64,000 nucleotides of DNA from Parvularcula dongshanensis (GCF_014199615.1 NZ_JACHOB010000001.1:806001-870000); one strand, 5' to 3'; positions 26,894 through 36,166 are shown, counted from the first letter of the stretch. Notes: generated by a model from the letters alone, not told the origin. Program-made: numbers and translations.

Positions 26894-28029
26894 CGACCCC
26901 TTCGCGGCCGGAGCCCCGCCCCGGCCTCCTCGACATCACGCCTTACAAGCCCGGCAAGGCACCGACGCCGGCGGCCGGCCGCAAGGTCTACAAGCTCTCC
27001 TCGAACGAGAGCGGCCTCGGCCCCGCGCCGGCCGCGCTCGCCGCGCTGGCCGGCGTCGCGCCGCACGCCGAGATGTATCCCGACGGCGCCGCGCGAAGCC
27101 TGAAGGCGAAGCTCGGCAAGACCTACGACCTGCCGGAGGAGAACCTGATCATCGGGTCGGGCTCCGACGAGGTGATCACGCTCCTCCTGCGCGCCTATGC
27201 CGGCGAGGGGACCTCGATCGTCCAGACCCGCCACGGCTTCAGCTACTACTGGATCGCGGCGCAGGGGGCGGGGGCGGAGCCCCTGTTCGCCGAGGAGACG
27301 GACCTGCACGCCGATGTGGACGCGATCCTGCGGACGGTGCGCGAGGACACCAAGATCGTCTTCCTCGCGAACCCCAACAACCCGACCGGCACGGTGATCC
27401 CCTCCGCCGAGGTGCGGCGCCTGCGCGAAGAGCTGCCGCCGCAGATCATCCTCGTCCTCGACGGCGCCTACGCCGAGTACATGGAGGCGGGCGACGACTA
27501 CACGGACGGCGCGGACATGGTGCGCGAGGCCATGGCGAGCGGCGCGGACAACGTCGTCATGATGCGGACCTTCTCGAAGATCTACGGGCTTGGCGGGCTG
27601 CGCGTCGGCTGGGCGTTCGGGCCGTCCTCCGTCATCGACGTCCTCAACCGCATCAGGCCGCCCTTCAACGTCAACGCGCTGGCGCTCGCAGCGGCCGAGG
27701 CCGCGCTCGGCGACCAGGGCTTCGTTGACAGGAACCGAGCGCACAACGCGGCCGAGCGGGCGCGGGTGCTGGACCGCCTCGAAGGCATGGGCTTCACCGC
27801 CGCGCCGAGCTTCGCGAACTTCCTCCTCGTGCGGATGCGCGGCGCCGACGAAGCGGCACGGGCGTCCGAGGCGGCGAGCCTTCTCGAGCACCTCGAGAGC
27901 GAGGGGATCATGATCCGCGCCATGGGCGGCGCGTGGCTGCCTGACTACGTCCGCGTCTCGATCGGCAGCGAGGAGGCGAACGACGCCTTCCTCGCCGCGG
28001 TGGCCCGCTTCGTCGAGGGCGCGGCTTGA
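26890..28029 (+). CDS. hisC: Histidinol-phosphate aminotransferase
   Basis: This 379-residue class-II-type PLP aminotransferase exchanges histidinol phosphate and imidazole-acetol phosphate in histidine synthesis; relatives also act on aromatic keto acids. Seen: [11 protein letters not shown] near the N-terminus, [16 protein letters not shown] (161-168), DGAYAEY (191-197) and the PLP lysine Lys230 in [16 protein letters not shown], plus a C-terminal RVSIGS with the substrate Arg. The ATG overlaps the stop of the DUF4328 gene. No other his genes are in the window. Confidence 0.92.
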   Translation: MTTPSRPEPRPGLLDITPYKPGKAPTPAAGRKVYKLSSNESGLGPAPAALAALAGVAPHAEMYPDGAARSLKAKLGKTYDLPEENLIIGSGSDEVITLLLRAYAGEGTSIVQTRHGFSYYWIAAQGAGAEPLFAEETDLHADVDAILRTVREDTKIVFLANPNNPTGTVIPSAEVRRLREELPPQIILVLDGAYAEYMEAGDDYTDGADMVREAMASGADNVVMMRTFSKIYGLGGLRVGWAFGPSSVIDVLNRIRPPFNVNALALAAAEAALGDQGFVDRNRAHNAAERARVLDRLEGMGFTAAPSFANFLLVRMRGADEAARASEAASLLEHLESEGIMIRAMGGAWLPDYVRVSIGSEEANDAFLAAVARFVEGAA

Positions 28030-28099
28030 GGCGGGCCGCTACCCACTTCGTGCAGCAGCAGCGGTTGCGCCTTCGCTCGGCCGAGGCGCAGGCTGGGGC

Positions 28100-29098
28100 A
28101 TGACCGAGGCGCCCCTCACCGACCCCTTCGGCCGTCAGATCCGCTACCTGCGGCTGTCGGTGACGGACCGGTGCGACCTTCGATGCCGCTACTGCATGGC
28201 CGAGCGGATGCGCTTCCTGCCCAAGCCCGAGGTCTTGAGCCTCGAAGAGCTGGACCGGGTCGCGGCGGCGTTCGTCGGTCTCGGCGTGCGCAAGCTGCGC
28301 ATTACGGGCGGCGAGCCGCTCGTCCGCCGCGACGTGATGCGCCTCTTCGAACGGCTGTCGCGACACCTCGGGACGGGCGCGCTCGACGAGGTGACGCTGA
28401 CGACCAACGCGACGCAGCTCGGCAGGCACGCGGAGGACCTCTTCGCCTGCGGCGTGCGGCGCGTGAACGTCTCGCTCGATACGATCGACCCGGAGGGCTT
28501 CGCGGAGGTCACGCGCGGCGGTGACGTGTCGGTCGTGCTCGAAGGGATCGAAGCCGCCGCCGCCGCGGGCCTCCACGTCAAGCTCAACGCCGTCGCGCTC
28601 AAGGGGCAGGCGGCGGGGATCGTACCCCTGATCGAGTGGGGCCACGCGCGCGGGCACGACGTGACCCTGATCGAGGTCATGCCGATGGGCGAGACCGGCG
28701 AGGACCGGGCGGATCAGTTCCTGCCGCTCTCGGACGTGCGCGAAGCGTTGTCGGATCGCTGGACGCTGACGCCGCTGCCCGACCGCACGGGCGGGCCCGC
28801 GACCTACGTCCGCGTCGAGGAGACGGGTGGACGCCTGGGTCTCATCACGCCGCTGACGAACAATTTCTGCGATGGCTGCAACCGGGTGCGGGTGACCTGT
28901 ACGGGACAGCTTTACCAGTGCTTGGGGCGCGGCCGGAACACGGACCTTCGCGCGGTCCTGCGCGAGGGCGGGGACGACAGGGCCCTCCGGGCGGCCATCG
29001 TCGACGCCGTGGGCGCGAAGCCTTGGGGGCACGACTTCGCGATCAAGCGCGGCGAAGCGCCGAGCGTCGCCCGCCACATGAGCGTGACGGGCGGGTAG
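28100..29098 (+). CDS. moaA: GTP 3',8-cyclase MoaA
   Basis: This 332-residue radical SAM enzyme starts molybdenum cofactor synthesis by rearranging GTP. The N-terminal cluster motif is Cys25-x3-Cys29-x2-Cys32 (CDLRCRYC). [13 protein letters not shown] binds S-adenosylmethionine. The second [4Fe-4S] cluster that holds GTP uses the C-terminal [13 protein letters not shown] region. The chain ends in Gly-Gly, which is required in MoaA. No other mo genes are nearby. It lies 70 bases after hisC, in the same direction. Confidence 0.97.
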   Translation: MTEAPLTDPFGRQIRYLRLSVTDRCDLRCRYCMAERMRFLPKPEVLSLEELDRVAAAFVGLGVRKLRITGGEPLVRRDVMRLFERLSRHLGTGALDEVTLTTNATQLGRHAEDLFACGVRRVNVSLDTIDPEGFAEVTRGGDVSVVLEGIEAAAAAGLHVKLNAVALKGQAAGIVPLIEWGHARGHDVTLIEVMPMGETGEDRADQFLPLSDVREALSDRWTLTPLPDRTGGPATYVRVEETGGRLGLITPLTNNFCDGCNRVRVTCTGQLYQCLGRGRNTDLRAVLREGGDDRALRAAIVDAVGAKPWGHDFAIKRGEAPSVARHMSVTGG

Positions 29099-29101
29099 GG
29101 C

Positions 29102-29929
29102 TCAGCCTCTCAGCGCCTCTGCGTGGTGCTTGATGTGGTCGCCCATGAAGCTCGCGATGAAGTAGTAGGAGTGGTCGTAGCCTTCATGGCGGCGGACGGT
29201 GAGATCCTGTCCGGCCTCCGCGCAGGCGGCCTCGAAGAGTTCTGGCTTCAGCTGCTCTTCCAAGAACCCGTCGGCGACCCCCTGATCGATCAGGATCTTC
29301 GCCTGCGAGGGCCGTTCACGGACGAGTTCGCTCGCGTCGTACTGCGCCCACTTCGCTCGGTCCTCGCCGAGATAGGCGCCGAACGCCTTGTGACCCCAGG
29401 GCACCTGCGAGGGCGCGACGATCGGAGAGAAGGCCGAGACGGAGCGGTAGGTGTCGGGGTTCTTGAGGTGCAGCGTCAACGCGCCGTGCCCGCCCATGGA
29501 GTGGCCGAAGACGCCCTGACGCGCGGGGTCGCCGGGGAAGTGGTCGAAGACGAGCTCTTGCAGCTCCTCCGTGACGTAGACATCCATCTTGTAGTGCTCA
29601 GACCACGGCGCTTGCGTCGCGGTCAGGTAGAAGCCCGCCCCCTGGCCGAGGTCGTAGGCCTCGTCGTCCGCCACGCCCTTGCCGCGGGGGCTCGTATCGG
29701 GGGCTACGACCATGACGCCGTACTTCGCCGCATGCGCCTGAAGCCCCGACTTCTCCATCGGGTTCGCCCAGCTGCAGGTGAGCCCCGAGAGGTACCAAAG
29801 AACGGGGAAGGGCCCTTCGCCCGGCGGGGTGTAGACCGCGAAGGTCATGGGGCAGCGGCAGGTGCTCGAATCGTGCTCGTGCACGGAGAGGGTGCCGCCG
29901 AAGCTCTTCCAGCTGTTCGTGGTCTTCAT
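29102..29929 (-). CDS. fghA: S-formylglutathione hydrolase
   Basis: This 275-residue esterase-D-type serine hydrolase cleaves S-formylglutathione to formate and glutathione, the last step of glutathione-dependent formaldehyde oxidation. Features: CPMTFAVYTPP, LSGLTCSWANPMEKSG (usual form LTCTxENF), APDTSPRG, nucleophile Ser144 in GHSMGGHGAL, and the late Asp/His in a DQG...HEGYDHSYYF block. The dehydrogenase of the same pathway is encoded 300 bases upstream on the same strand. Its ATG overlaps the stop of a 58-codon gene (ATGA), so its translation may depend on that gene. Confidence 0.95.
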   Translation of the reverse strand: MKTTNSWKSFGGTLSVHEHDSSTCRCPMTFAVYTPPGEGPFPVLWYLSGLTCSWANPMEKSGLQAHAAKYGVMVVAPDTSPRGKGVADDEAYDLGQGAGFYLTATQAPWSEHYKMDVYVTEELQELVFDHFPGDPARQGVFGHSMGGHGALTLHLKNPDTYRSVSAFSPIVAPSQVPWGHKAFGAYLGEDRAKWAQYDASELVRERPSQAKILIDQGVADGFLEEQLKPELFEAACAEAGQDLTVRRHEGYDHSYYFIASFMGDHIKHHAEALRG

Positions 29930-30102
29930 GGTGACCTCTTCTTCTTGGTCTTGACTTTGGCGGACAGTTCGCCGATTGGGGTGGCGTGATCAGGAACTTC
30001 GCATACGCCGTTCGATATCCCCTCTAGGGGATCGTAGCCGTATGCGTGCCGTTGCACGCTCTCCTCATTCATAGAACGCGGGGCGTTGCCTGTCTCAGGC
30101 AT
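29926..30102 (-). CDS. Small 58-residue protein upstream of fghA
   Basis: An ATG at 30102 with GAGGAT six bases upstream opens 58 codons ending in an ATGA overlap with fghA. The product is charged and soluble: MPETGNAPRSMNEESVQRH, then AYGYDPLEGISNGVCEVPDH, and a Lys-rich end KVKTKKKRSP. I recognise no family. Base use is more A+T-rich than in neighbours. The strong ribosome site and exact coupling argue for a real gene, possibly a regulator of formaldehyde genes or a leader-type peptide; both are guesses. It ends just before the tRNA, which is on the other strand. Confidence 0.55.
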   Translation of the reverse strand: MPETGNAPRSMNEESVQRHAYGYDPLEGISNGVCEVPDHATPIGELSAKVKTKKKRSP

Positions 30103-30122
30103 GCATATCCTCGCGTACCGAT

Positions 30123-30209
30123 CGGTGGGTAAAGCCGGGGGTTCCGGCGAGCGGCCTGTAAAGCCGCGCCCGTATGCGGGGAGTGGTTCGAGTCCACACC
30201 CACCGACCA
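30123..30209 (+). tRNA. tRNA-Tyr (GUA), atypical D arm
   Basis: A class II tRNA of 87 nt with encoded CCA. The acceptor stem is CGGTGGG/CCCACCG with discriminator A. The anticodon stem is GCGGC/GCCGC with loop CTGTAAA, giving anticodon GUA. The variable arm has CCCG/CGGG, and the T loop TTCGAGT has a 4-bp GTGG/CCAC stem plus an A-A mismatch. The first pair is C1-G72, while bacterial tRNA-Tyr normally has G1-C72. The D arm is unusual: TAAA linker, 5-bp GCCGG/CCGGC stem, 5-base loop. Anticodon loop and long variable arm favour Tyr. Confidence 0.7.
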
Positions 30210-30226
30210 TCCGTGTGCGGGTGACC

Positions 30227-31336
<1,110 letters not shown>

Positions 31337-31466
31337 GGGCGGGCTCCTGATAAGCGGGCGTAGCGTTCCGCCCGTCTGTCCCGCCTCGTCCTCTCCATGT
31401 CCACCGCGGCGTTCAGTCCCGCCATGGGGCGGCGGCGTCCCGAACGGTACACGTATCCGTGATGCG

Positions 31467-31482
31467 TTAACGGTCCATCAAC
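31467..31482 (+). promoter_or_regulatory. Possible CtrA site upstream of flgB
   Basis: TTAA, seven bases, TCAAC: one mismatch from TTAA-N7-TTAAC. CtrA controls flagellar gene promoters in many alphaproteobacteria. It lies 45 bases before the flgB start codon, a suitable place for a promoter element. Confidence 0.4.
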
Positions 31483-31526
31483 CATGAGTTGCACATCTTA
31501 AGGCTCCGTTCATCAAGGAGACCCGG

Positions 31527-31832
31527 ATGTTACCGAACCCCTCCCTCCTGGGCCTCGCCTCGGCGATGGCGCGGCACGCAGGGCACGTCCACGCCGTGAC
31601 GGCGGACAACGTCGCGCGGGCCGACATGCGCGGCGCCAAGGCGAAGGAAGCCGCCCGTTTCGGCGATGCGCTGCGCGGCGAGCCCCTGCAGGCGAAGGAG
31701 AGCCGGAACCCGATCTCCCTCGACTCGCAGCTCGTCCGGATGGCGCAGAACGCTGGCCGTCATGACGCCGCAATCACCGTCTGGACCAAGACGCTCGACC
31801 TGATGCGCCTCGCGGCGGGGAGCCCGCGGTGA
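31527..31832 (+). CDS. flgB: Flagellar basal-body rod protein FlgB (short)
   Basis: This 101-residue protein has the FlgB layout: an N-terminal helix, DNVARADMRGAKAKEA (the family form is ANVANADTPGFKA), a short middle, and the C-terminal helix DSQLVRMAQNAGRHDAAITVWTKTLDLMRLA. FlgB builds the proximal rod of the flagellum. It is about 30 residues shorter than usual and the otherwise constant TPGF is MRGA. AAGGAGA stands before the ATG. It overlaps the next gene by GTGA. Divergence in the core motif fits relaxed selection after loss of the downstream flgC end. Confidence 0.7.
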   Translation: MLPNPSLLGLASAMARHAGHVHAVTADNVARADMRGAKAKEAARFGDALRGEPLQAKESRNPISLDSQLVRMAQNAGRHDAAITVWTKTLDLMRLAAGSPR

Positions 31833-32416
31833 GCGTCGATCCGATCCTCGGTGCGATGCGCGCCGCCTCCTCCGGCATGGAGGCGCAGACGACGCGCCTA
31901 CGGCTCTCTTCCGAGAACCTCTCGAACGCGGACACGCCCGGCTACAAGCGCAAGCTCGTCGCCTTCCGGCCCTTCGAGGGCGGCGTCGAGGCGGGTCCCG
32001 TGCGCCTCAGCCAAAAGGAAGGAGAGCGGGTCTTCGACCCTTCGCACCCTTTGGCCGACGCGGACGGCACGGTCCTCATGTCGAACGTCGACGCGATGAT
32101 CGAGCTCGCCGACGCGCGCGAGGCGGGCCGCCTCATCACGCTTCTGAACCTCGTCGCCGGCTGTTCGTGCACGGCATCAGCTTTGCGGACGCGCTTCAGA
32201 ACTACTGGATCCTGGCCGTGGGCCACGGCAAGGGGGCCGCCGGCCACGCCGCGTCCGGCGGCGCTGTCAACGATCCGCGCCGCCGCGCCCCCCGCCTGCG
32301 CCTCGTCGTCGCGATCGAAACGGACACGGACGGCGTCCATGCCGTCGAGGTGGAGACGCCGCGTCTGCGCGACGGGTTCACGGCGGCCGTGCGTAGCATG
32401 GACACGGACGTCCTGA
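31829..32416 (+). pseudogene. flgC: flgC, truncated and running out of frame into fliL
   Basis: Residues 1-100 are good FlgC: GAMRAASSGMEAQTTRLRLSSENLSNADTPGYKRK, a long insert, and DPSHPLADADGTVLMSNVDAMIELADAREAGR. Intact FlgC continues with a SYEANL-type C-terminal helix needed for rod assembly. Here, after a few residues (LITLLNLV), the frame enters about 90 Arg/Ala/Pro-rich residues that are only the shadow of the fliL remnant. The original stop and the C-terminal helix are gone. The junction lies at about 32130-32165. The gene still overlaps flgB by GTGA, so it is probably translated but not functional. Confidence 0.65.
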
Positions 32417-32529
32417 CTGCGCCCGGCGGTCTCGAAGCCTTGCGCGGCGTTCTGCACGACCGGGCTCGCGAAGTGCTCGGCGAAGACGCACCGCGTACCA
32501 TCCTCATCACCGACTTCATCACGACCTGA
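32167..32529 (+). pseudogene. fliL: fliL remnant lacking its membrane anchor
   Basis: From a GTG at 32167 the frame gives about 120 residues. The second half fits FliL, the stator-associated flagellar protein: PRLRLVVAIETD, PRLRDGFTAAVRSMD, PGGLEALRGVLHDRAREVL and the closing ILITDFI (FliL ends in forms such as VLFTDFVVQ). FliL normally begins with a cytoplasmic tail and a membrane helix, and neither is present. Instead the frame is open backwards into the flgC junction. A single deletion that joined flgC to the middle of fliL explains both genes. Identification as FliL rests on the C-terminal half only. Confidence 0.55.
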
Positions 32530-32536
32530 GGCTTTC

Positions 32537-33091
32537 ATGACTCCTCTTACCCTCACACTCGACCTCGCGGCCCTGGGCGCGAGCGCCTCGGCGGTGCTGT
32601 ACTGCGCACGCCTGCATCGTCAGCTGTCGAAGCTTCACCGTCTGGAGGAAGGCGCTGGCCGCGCCATCCGTGAGCTGACGGCAGCGACGAAGGCCTCTCA
32701 GGCCGCGAGCGAAGGCATCGGCAGGACGGCGAGTGAGGAGGTCGAAAAGCTCAACGCCGCCTGCGCGAGGTTGAAGGTCCAGCAACAGAGCGTCGACGAC
32801 CTCGCCGGAATACTGGACGGCCAAGCCGCAAGCGCAGAACGCCGAGCGAAGCAAGCCGCCGACGCGGCCGAGCGATCCCTGACCGTCTTGGCGACGCGGG
32901 CTCGGGTCGAACTCGACGCGCTGGAACATGGCGTCGCGATCGCCTGCAAGGCCGTTCGAGCCATTCGGAGCGAGAAGCCGTCGGACAGACCGGCCCGCAA
33001 CGAGCCCACGACGCTCGGCGCCGACGCCGCCCCGGTTCGCCAGCGTGCCGCCGCGATGGCGAATCCGTTCCTTAAGGCCGTCGGGTCGTGA
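32537..33091 (+). CDS. DUF6468 flagellum-associated protein (PflI-like)
   Basis: This 184-residue protein has one N-terminal membrane helix (about 5-24, ending YCARLHRQL) followed by long amphipathic coiled-coil helices (about 28-140) and a basic tail. This matches DUF6468 proteins, encoded after fliL-fliM in alphaproteobacteria; Caulobacter PflI, which affects flagellum placement, is of this type. Here it follows the fliL remnant by seven bases with no fliM between. Its stop overlaps the next start (GTGA). GAGG precedes the ATG. Confidence 0.7.
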   Translation: MTPLTLTLDLAALGASASAVLYCARLHRQLSKLHRLEEGAGRAIRELTAATKASQAASEGIGRTASEEVEKLNAACARLKVQQQSVDDLAGILDGQAASAERRAKQAADAAERSLTVLATRARVELDALEHGVAIACKAVRAIRSEKPSDRPARNEPTTLGADAAPVRQRAAAMANPFLKAVGS

Positions 33092-33564
33092 GTGGGCGCC
33101 CTTCGATCCTCCTGGTTCTGACGGTGCTCTTCGGCGTCGGGGCGGCGGGCCGGGGTGCCGAGGCGCTGGTAAGCCTGGACGCGGTACCGCGATCGTCGCT
33201 GGAACCCGTTACGGAGGCGCCGCACGCCTTCGAGGCCCTGGACGATTGGTCCGCGGACCTCGACGAGCGGGCCGAGGCGATCGAAGCCCGCTCGATCGCG
33301 GCCGACATGGCGTTGGCCGAGGCGAAGCGGCACGCTGCGCGGGCTAGGGCGGTTCAGGCGGAAGAGCATGAGAACGCCGGACGCCGCCAGGCCGCGCTTT
33401 ACGGTGCGATGCCGCCCGCGAAAGCGGCGGCGGTGCTTTCGTCCCTGGACGCCGACGCCGCAGCGCGGATCCTCGAGGCGATGCCGCCTCAGACGGCCGG
33501 CGCCATCGTCGCGGCCATGACGGCGGATTCGGCCAAGGCCGTCGCGAGGGCGATGAGCGGCTGA
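33088..33564 (+). CDS. MotE-like flagellar protein (MgtE-N-like domain)
   Basis: This 158-residue exported protein has a signal or anchor helix (about 5-24), an Ala/Glu/Arg-rich coiled coil (about 55-105), and a C-terminal MgtE-N/MotE-like helical domain: [40 protein letters not shown]. MotE proteins act as periplasmic chaperones for MotC in rhizobia, and homologues follow DUF6468 genes in other alphaproteobacteria. GTG start coupled to the previous gene. It is the last gene of the rump flagellar cluster; the spacer after it holds strong hairpins. Confidence 0.7.
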   Translation: MSGRPSILLVLTVLFGVGAAGRGAEALVSLDAVPRSSLEPVTEAPHAFEALDDWSADLDERAEAIEARSIAADMALAEAKRHAARARAVQAEEHENAGRRQAALYGAMPPAKAAAVLSSLDADAAARILEAMPPQTAGAIVAAMTADSAKAVARAMSG

Positions 33565-33635
33565 CGACGCTTCGCCGGCGGTCACTGACGCGGCACCGGC
33601 GGCGACGTCTCAGGCCTTCGGACCGGGAGGAGGTG

Positions 33636-33735
33636 GGAGCGCTGGCGGGGACTCAGGGCAGGGGGGAAGTGTCCCGGCCAGCGCTCCTCTTCAGGAATGG
33701 TCTGCCTTTCGGGTAGGGCAGCGGCAGGCCATTCC
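33636..33735. other. Two strong tandem hairpins in a 438-base spacer
   Basis: In the spacer from 33565 to 34002 I see no gene. It holds a 10-bp perfect stem (GGAGCGCTGG 33636-33645 with 33678-33687), extended inward by seven more pairs with one mismatch. Six bases later comes a 13-bp stem (GGAATGGTCTGCC 33694-33706 with 33723-33735, one G-U pair). Neither has a T-tract. They may end the flagellar transcript or form a structured small RNA. Beyond them is a 6-bp inverted repeat at 33848-33868. Confidence 0.5.
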
Positions 33736-33847
33736 CTTCGAACTTTTGAGCGTGTCACCGCAGCGCGGTTCCAAGGGCAGAGCTCGTCCGTCCGAAGCGA
33801 CTGGAGAACGCGGGCCGGGGGGCGAGGGTTCCGCGCCCTGCCCAACT

Positions 33848-33868
33848 TTCTTCACACCTGACGAAGAA
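33848..33868 (+). promoter_or_regulatory. Inverted repeat upstream of oxyR
   Basis: TTCTTC, nine bases, GAAGAA lies 135 bases before the oxyR start. LysR-type regulators often bind dyads in their own promoter region, so this could be an operator. The arms are short. Confidence 0.25.
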
Positions 33869-34002
33869 TGATGTCCGGGCCGCCTCGTCGGGGGAGGGCG
33901 TTCGGATGCGCTGGGTCCCGCCCGGCGCGGGCGCGGCCTCGACGCGGCTCTCGAAGACCGCTTCAAGGGTCTCCTGGAACGCAGCGACTCTCGATCTGAC
34001 GC

Positions 34003-34893
34003 ATGGCCGCCTTTCCCACCCTCCGTCAGATGCAGTTCTTCACCGCCCTCGTCCGGCGGCGCTCGTTCAGCCGGGCGGCGGACGACTGCTTCGTTTCGCA
34101 GTCGACGCTCTCGGCGGGCGTAAAGGAGTTCGAAACGATCCTTGGGGCGCCATTGGTCGACCGCTCCGCGCGGAGCTTCGCGCTGACGTCGCTCGGTGAG
34201 GAGGTCGCGAGCCGGGCCCAGGAGATCCTCGCGCTGACGGGCGAGCTCGTGCGGATCGCCGAGGCCCGGCCGCCGCTGACCGGGGAGCTGCGCCTCGCCC
34301 TCATCCCGACGATCGGCCCGTTCCTTCTGCCCCGGCTCATGCCCCTTCTCGATGAAACCTACCCCGACCTGCGCCTCTTCCTGCGGGAGGAGCTGACGGA
34401 CACCCTGGTCGCGGGCCTGCGGTCCGGGCGGCACGACATGGCGGTGCTCGCCCTGCCGATCGAAGACGAGGGCCTCGACACGCTGATCTTCGCCGAGGAC
34501 CCCTTCGTCTTCGTCTGCCGGCCGGACCATCCTCTGGCCGGCCAGGCCTCGGTCAGCAGCGCCGAGATCGGTCGCGAGAACCTGCTGCTGCTCGAGGACG
34601 GGCACTGCCTGCGCGATCATGCCCTTTCGGCCTGCAAGCTTCAGGATCGGCAGACGGCGGACGCCTTCGGCGCGACGAGCCTCTTCACCTTGGCGCAGAT
34701 GGTGCGCTCCGGGCTCGGATCGACGCTGCTGCCGAGGCTCGCGGTGGAACAGGGGCTCGCCGAGGGGGCTGGCCTCGTCGCGGTGCCCGTGCGCGACGGA
34801 GAGGCCTCCCCGTCGCGCGACCTCGGCCTCGCCTGGCGGCACGGCTCGGGCCGGGAGGCGGAGGCGAGGGCGCTCGCAGCGCTACTGGCCTAG
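34003..34893 (+). CDS. oxyR: Hydrogen-peroxide-sensing LysR regulator OxyR
   Basis: This 296-residue LysR-type activator has an N-terminal winged helix-turn-helix (about 1-62: FFTALVRRRSFSRAADDCFVSQSTLSAGVKEFE) and a periplasmic-binding-like sensor domain. The decisive motif is LLLEDGHCLRDHALSAC, with Cys202 and Cys211 separated by eight residues exactly as Cys199 and Cys208 of E. coli OxyR, which form the peroxide-induced disulfide. It should activate catalase and peroxiredoxin genes, none of which is in the window. Its 3' end overlaps the AI-2E gene by 12 bases on the other strand. Confidence 0.93.
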   Translation: MAAFPTLRQMQFFTALVRRRSFSRAADDCFVSQSTLSAGVKEFETILGAPLVDRSARSFALTSLGEEVASRAQEILALTGELVRIAEARPPLTGELRLALIPTIGPFLLPRLMPLLDETYPDLRLFLREELTDTLVAGLRSGRHDMAVLALPIEDEGLDTLIFAEDPFVFVCRPDHPLAGQASVSSAEIGRENLLLLEDGHCLRDHALSACKLQDRQTADAFGATSLFTLAQMVRSGLGSTLLPRLAVEQGLAEGAGLVAVPVRDGEASPSRDLGLAWRHGSGREAEARALAALLA

Positions 34894-36066
34894 CGCCTCT
34901 CCCCGGCGCATCATGCCCCGCTCCTCCAGATCCGTGTGACCGCGCTTCAGCGGCGCGATCTCGCCGTTGTCCGACAGGAGGATCGCGATCGCCCGCGTCG
35001 ATTCGAACTGGCTCAGGACGATCATGATCGCGACCGTGATCGGCACGCAGAGGAGCATGCCGGCGAAGCCCCAAAGCGTCCCCCAGCTCGCGAGGCTCAA
35101 GAGGATGACGAGCGGGGAAAGGTTCAGCGACTTGCCGAGGAGCCGCGGCTCGACCACCGATCCCACCGCCTGCTCGGCGGCGGTGAGAAGGCCGAGGGTG
35201 AGAAGGGCGAGGCCGGGCCCGCCCTCGGGCTGAACGAGGGCGAGCACGCAAGGAAGGATCACCGCGACGATCGAGCCGATGATCGGAATGAAGTTGAAGG
35301 CGAAGATGACGAGCGCCCAGAAGGCCGCGAAGTCGACGCCCAGCACCATCATGATGACGAAGGACACGGCGGCGACCATCAGGCTCGTCAGCGTCTTGAT
35401 CGAGATGTACTGCCGCACGAGGTGGCCGATGTCGTCGATCACGTCCGAGACGATGGCGCGCGCGTCCCTCGGCCCCGCGATGCGGGTGATCTTCTTGAAG
35501 AACCGGCCGCGCTCGACGAGCATGAAGGCGGTGTAGAGGCCGATGGTCACGAGCCCGCCCAATATGCCGCCCGCCGCCTCAGCCACGTCGCCGAGGGCGC
35601 CGCGTCCGAACTCGATCAGCTGCTGAGGCACGTCCGCCAGGGCTTCGCTCGCGTCCTGGTTTACGAGGCCGTGCTCGTTCGCCCAGGTGATCGCCGCCGT
35701 CGCGAGTTCGGTGAAGCGGGCCTGATAGGCAGGCCACTGCGCCAGCACCTCCTCGATGTTGTCCCGGATGACGAGGCCGAGGCCGAAAAGGGCGAGCACG
35801 ATGACGGCGAAGGCCAAAGTGAACTCGATCGGCTCGGGCAGGCGAGGGCCGATCACCGGTACCCGGTCGATGCCGCGCTTCACCGTCACGATGAGGAAGC
35901 TGACGAAGGCTGCGACCACCACCGGCACGATCACGCCCTTCGCGACCCACAGGACGAAGGCGAGCATGATCGCGAGGCCCGTCCCGAAGAAGAGGGCGGC
36001 AAGGCTGCGGCGGGGCACGGGCGGCGTCGCGGTTTGGGGCAGCGCGGCGCTGTCGTCCTGTCGCAA
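34882..36066 (-). CDS. AI-2E family transporter (PF01594)
   Basis: This 394-residue inner-membrane protein has about eight helices and the family pattern: two N-terminal helices (ALFFGTGLAIMLAFVLWVAKGVIVPVVVA), a long amphipathic region, GLYTAFMLVERGRFFKKI, RQYISIKTLTSLMVA, FALNFIPIIGS-like FNFIPIIGSIVA and EPRLLGKSLNLSPLVILLSL. Members export autoinducer-2 or act as cation antiporters; the family as a whole is mostly uncharacterised. The 3' ends of this gene and oxyR overlap. The N-terminus is cytosolic and Pro-rich. Confidence 0.9.
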   Translation of the reverse strand: MRQDDSAALPQTATPPVPRRSLAALFFGTGLAIMLAFVLWVAKGVIVPVVVAAFVSFLIVTVKRGIDRVPVIGPRLPEPIEFTLAFAVIVLALFGLGLVIRDNIEEVLAQWPAYQARFTELATAAITWANEHGLVNQDASEALADVPQQLIEFGRGALGDVAEAAGGILGGLVTIGLYTAFMLVERGRFFKKITRIAGPRDARAIVSDVIDDIGHLVRQYISIKTLTSLMVAAVSFVIMMVLGVDFAAFWALVIFAFNFIPIIGSIVAVILPCVLALVQPEGGPGLALLTLGLLTAAEQAVGSVVEPRLLGKSLNLSPLVILLSLASWGTLWGFAGMLLCVPITVAIMIVLSQFESTRAIAILLSDNGEIAPLKRGHTDLEERGMMRRGEALGQ

Positions 36067-36166
36067 GGGGCGTCCTCCTCAGTCTGACGGAGAGGTAACC
36101 CTTCTTTCGCTCGTTTGCGAGGGGCGTACCGGTCGCCACATGGAGGAAAGAGGACAAGGAGAGCGT

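Noticed and set aside
33582-33845. An 87-codon minus-strand frame in the spacer before oxyR
   Set aside because: No ribosome site, Arg/Pro-rich composition and overlap with the two strong hairpins argue against coding.
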